Positions 63,848 through 64,000 of a stretch of DNA of 64,000 bases are shown piece after piece. Position numbers and translations under genes: made by a program. How positions within the stretch are numbered: the first letter of the stretch is position 1; each line of letters opens with the position of its first letter. The stretch comes from an uncultured Bacteroidales bacterium (GTDB lineage Bacteria; Bacteroidota; Bacteroidia; Bacteroidales; Muribaculaceae), in the NCBI GenBank assembly GCA_902776435.1, contig CACYQB010000025.1, positions 1 through 64,000 of the forward strand, in the 5' to 3' direction. A model generated the notes under the pieces. That model did not search any database. It was not told where the DNA came from and saw only the letters and a program-made list of their open reading frames with translations.

Positions 63848-64000
63848 ATGAAGAAATTGTTACTATTCATTGCTGCTGTCGCAGTGGCTTTTGGTGCTTC
63901 GGCACAATTTGAAATGAAGCCTGCCAATCCTACTGATGTGAAATGGCAGGATTTTGGAAGCAGTATTCTTGGCCAGTCTAACTTGAAATTCAAGATTTCT
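63848..64000 (+). CDS. Secreted protein, 5' end only
   Basis: The first 51 codons of a gene that runs off the window. Signal peptide MKKLLLFIAAVAVAFGASAQ with a cleavage site after AQ, then FEMKPANPTDVKWQDFGSSILG. Not enough to assign a family; similar signal peptides precede many Bacteroidales surface proteins. Confidence 0.8.
   Translation, partial: MKKLLLFIAAVAVAFGASAQFEMKPANPTDVKWQDFGSSILGQSNLKFKIS

Overview
The window looks like a gut or rumen Bacteroidales chromosome (Prevotella or Muribaculaceae type). Promoters carry the Bacteroidetes -7 element TAnnTTTG, Shine-Dalgarno sequences are mostly absent, and there are BspA-like and Omp28-like secreted proteins with Por-type tails and the syntenic block thrS-infC-rpmI-rplT. 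The family assignment is inference; no rRNA is present.

Layout. (1) 0.3-8.5 kb: a type I restriction-modification locus (hsdR, hsdM, hsdS) with inverted silent hsdS cassettes, four matching recombination sites and a tyrosine recombinase, i.e. a DNA-inversion specificity switch. (2) 8.5-21.5 kb: a WYL regulator, an operon of two RecB/AddAB-like proteins (923 and 1784 aa) plus an EVE-like/PD-(D/E)XK nuclease, then an ORF-free stretch packed with about five tRNA-like RNA elements, a three-gene operon (orfA, orfB, orfC) and a sixth tRNA-like element. The helicase-nuclease operon and the RNA array have near-identical palindromic operators at exactly the same distance from their -7 boxes, so I propose they form one regulated system. 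(3) 21.5-24 kb: a lipoprotein, an unknown protein and an E1/ThiF-like protein. (4) 24.5-34.7 kb: a six-gene operon with an FtsZ-like GTPase, a stand-alone FtsZ C-domain-like protein, a MoxR ATPase, a VWA protein and a YgjP-type metallopeptidase, followed by an AAA+ ATPase, duplicated small genes and decaying HAD and PLD genes. (5) 34.7-40.6 kb: an AT-rich zinc ribbon/DUF262/DUF262-HNH operon (GmrSD-like), a DnaQ-like exonuclease and a second WYL regulator. Six promoters in regions 4 and 5 carry one shared palindrome (near CACCTCTGCCA/TGGCNGAGGTG) at a fixed distance from the -7 element, which defines a regulon probably controlled by the second WYL protein. (6) 41-43.2 kb: an excisionase-like HTH gene, a DUF6291 gene and a hypothetical gene next to tRNA-Arg(ACG), the likely island edge.

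From 43.2 kb the sequence is core-like: a candidate small RNA, an Omp28-like secreted protein, the arginine deiminase pathway genes (arcA, argF/arcB, arcC), an acyltransferase, a possible toxin-antitoxin cassette between duplicated terminators, rplT-rpmI-infC-thrS, a BspA-like protein, an M50-like membrane protein, a UPF1-like helicase, a pnuC remnant and the start of a secreted protein. rplT and thrS both appear to have lost conserved sequence, which is either real decay or an assembly fault.
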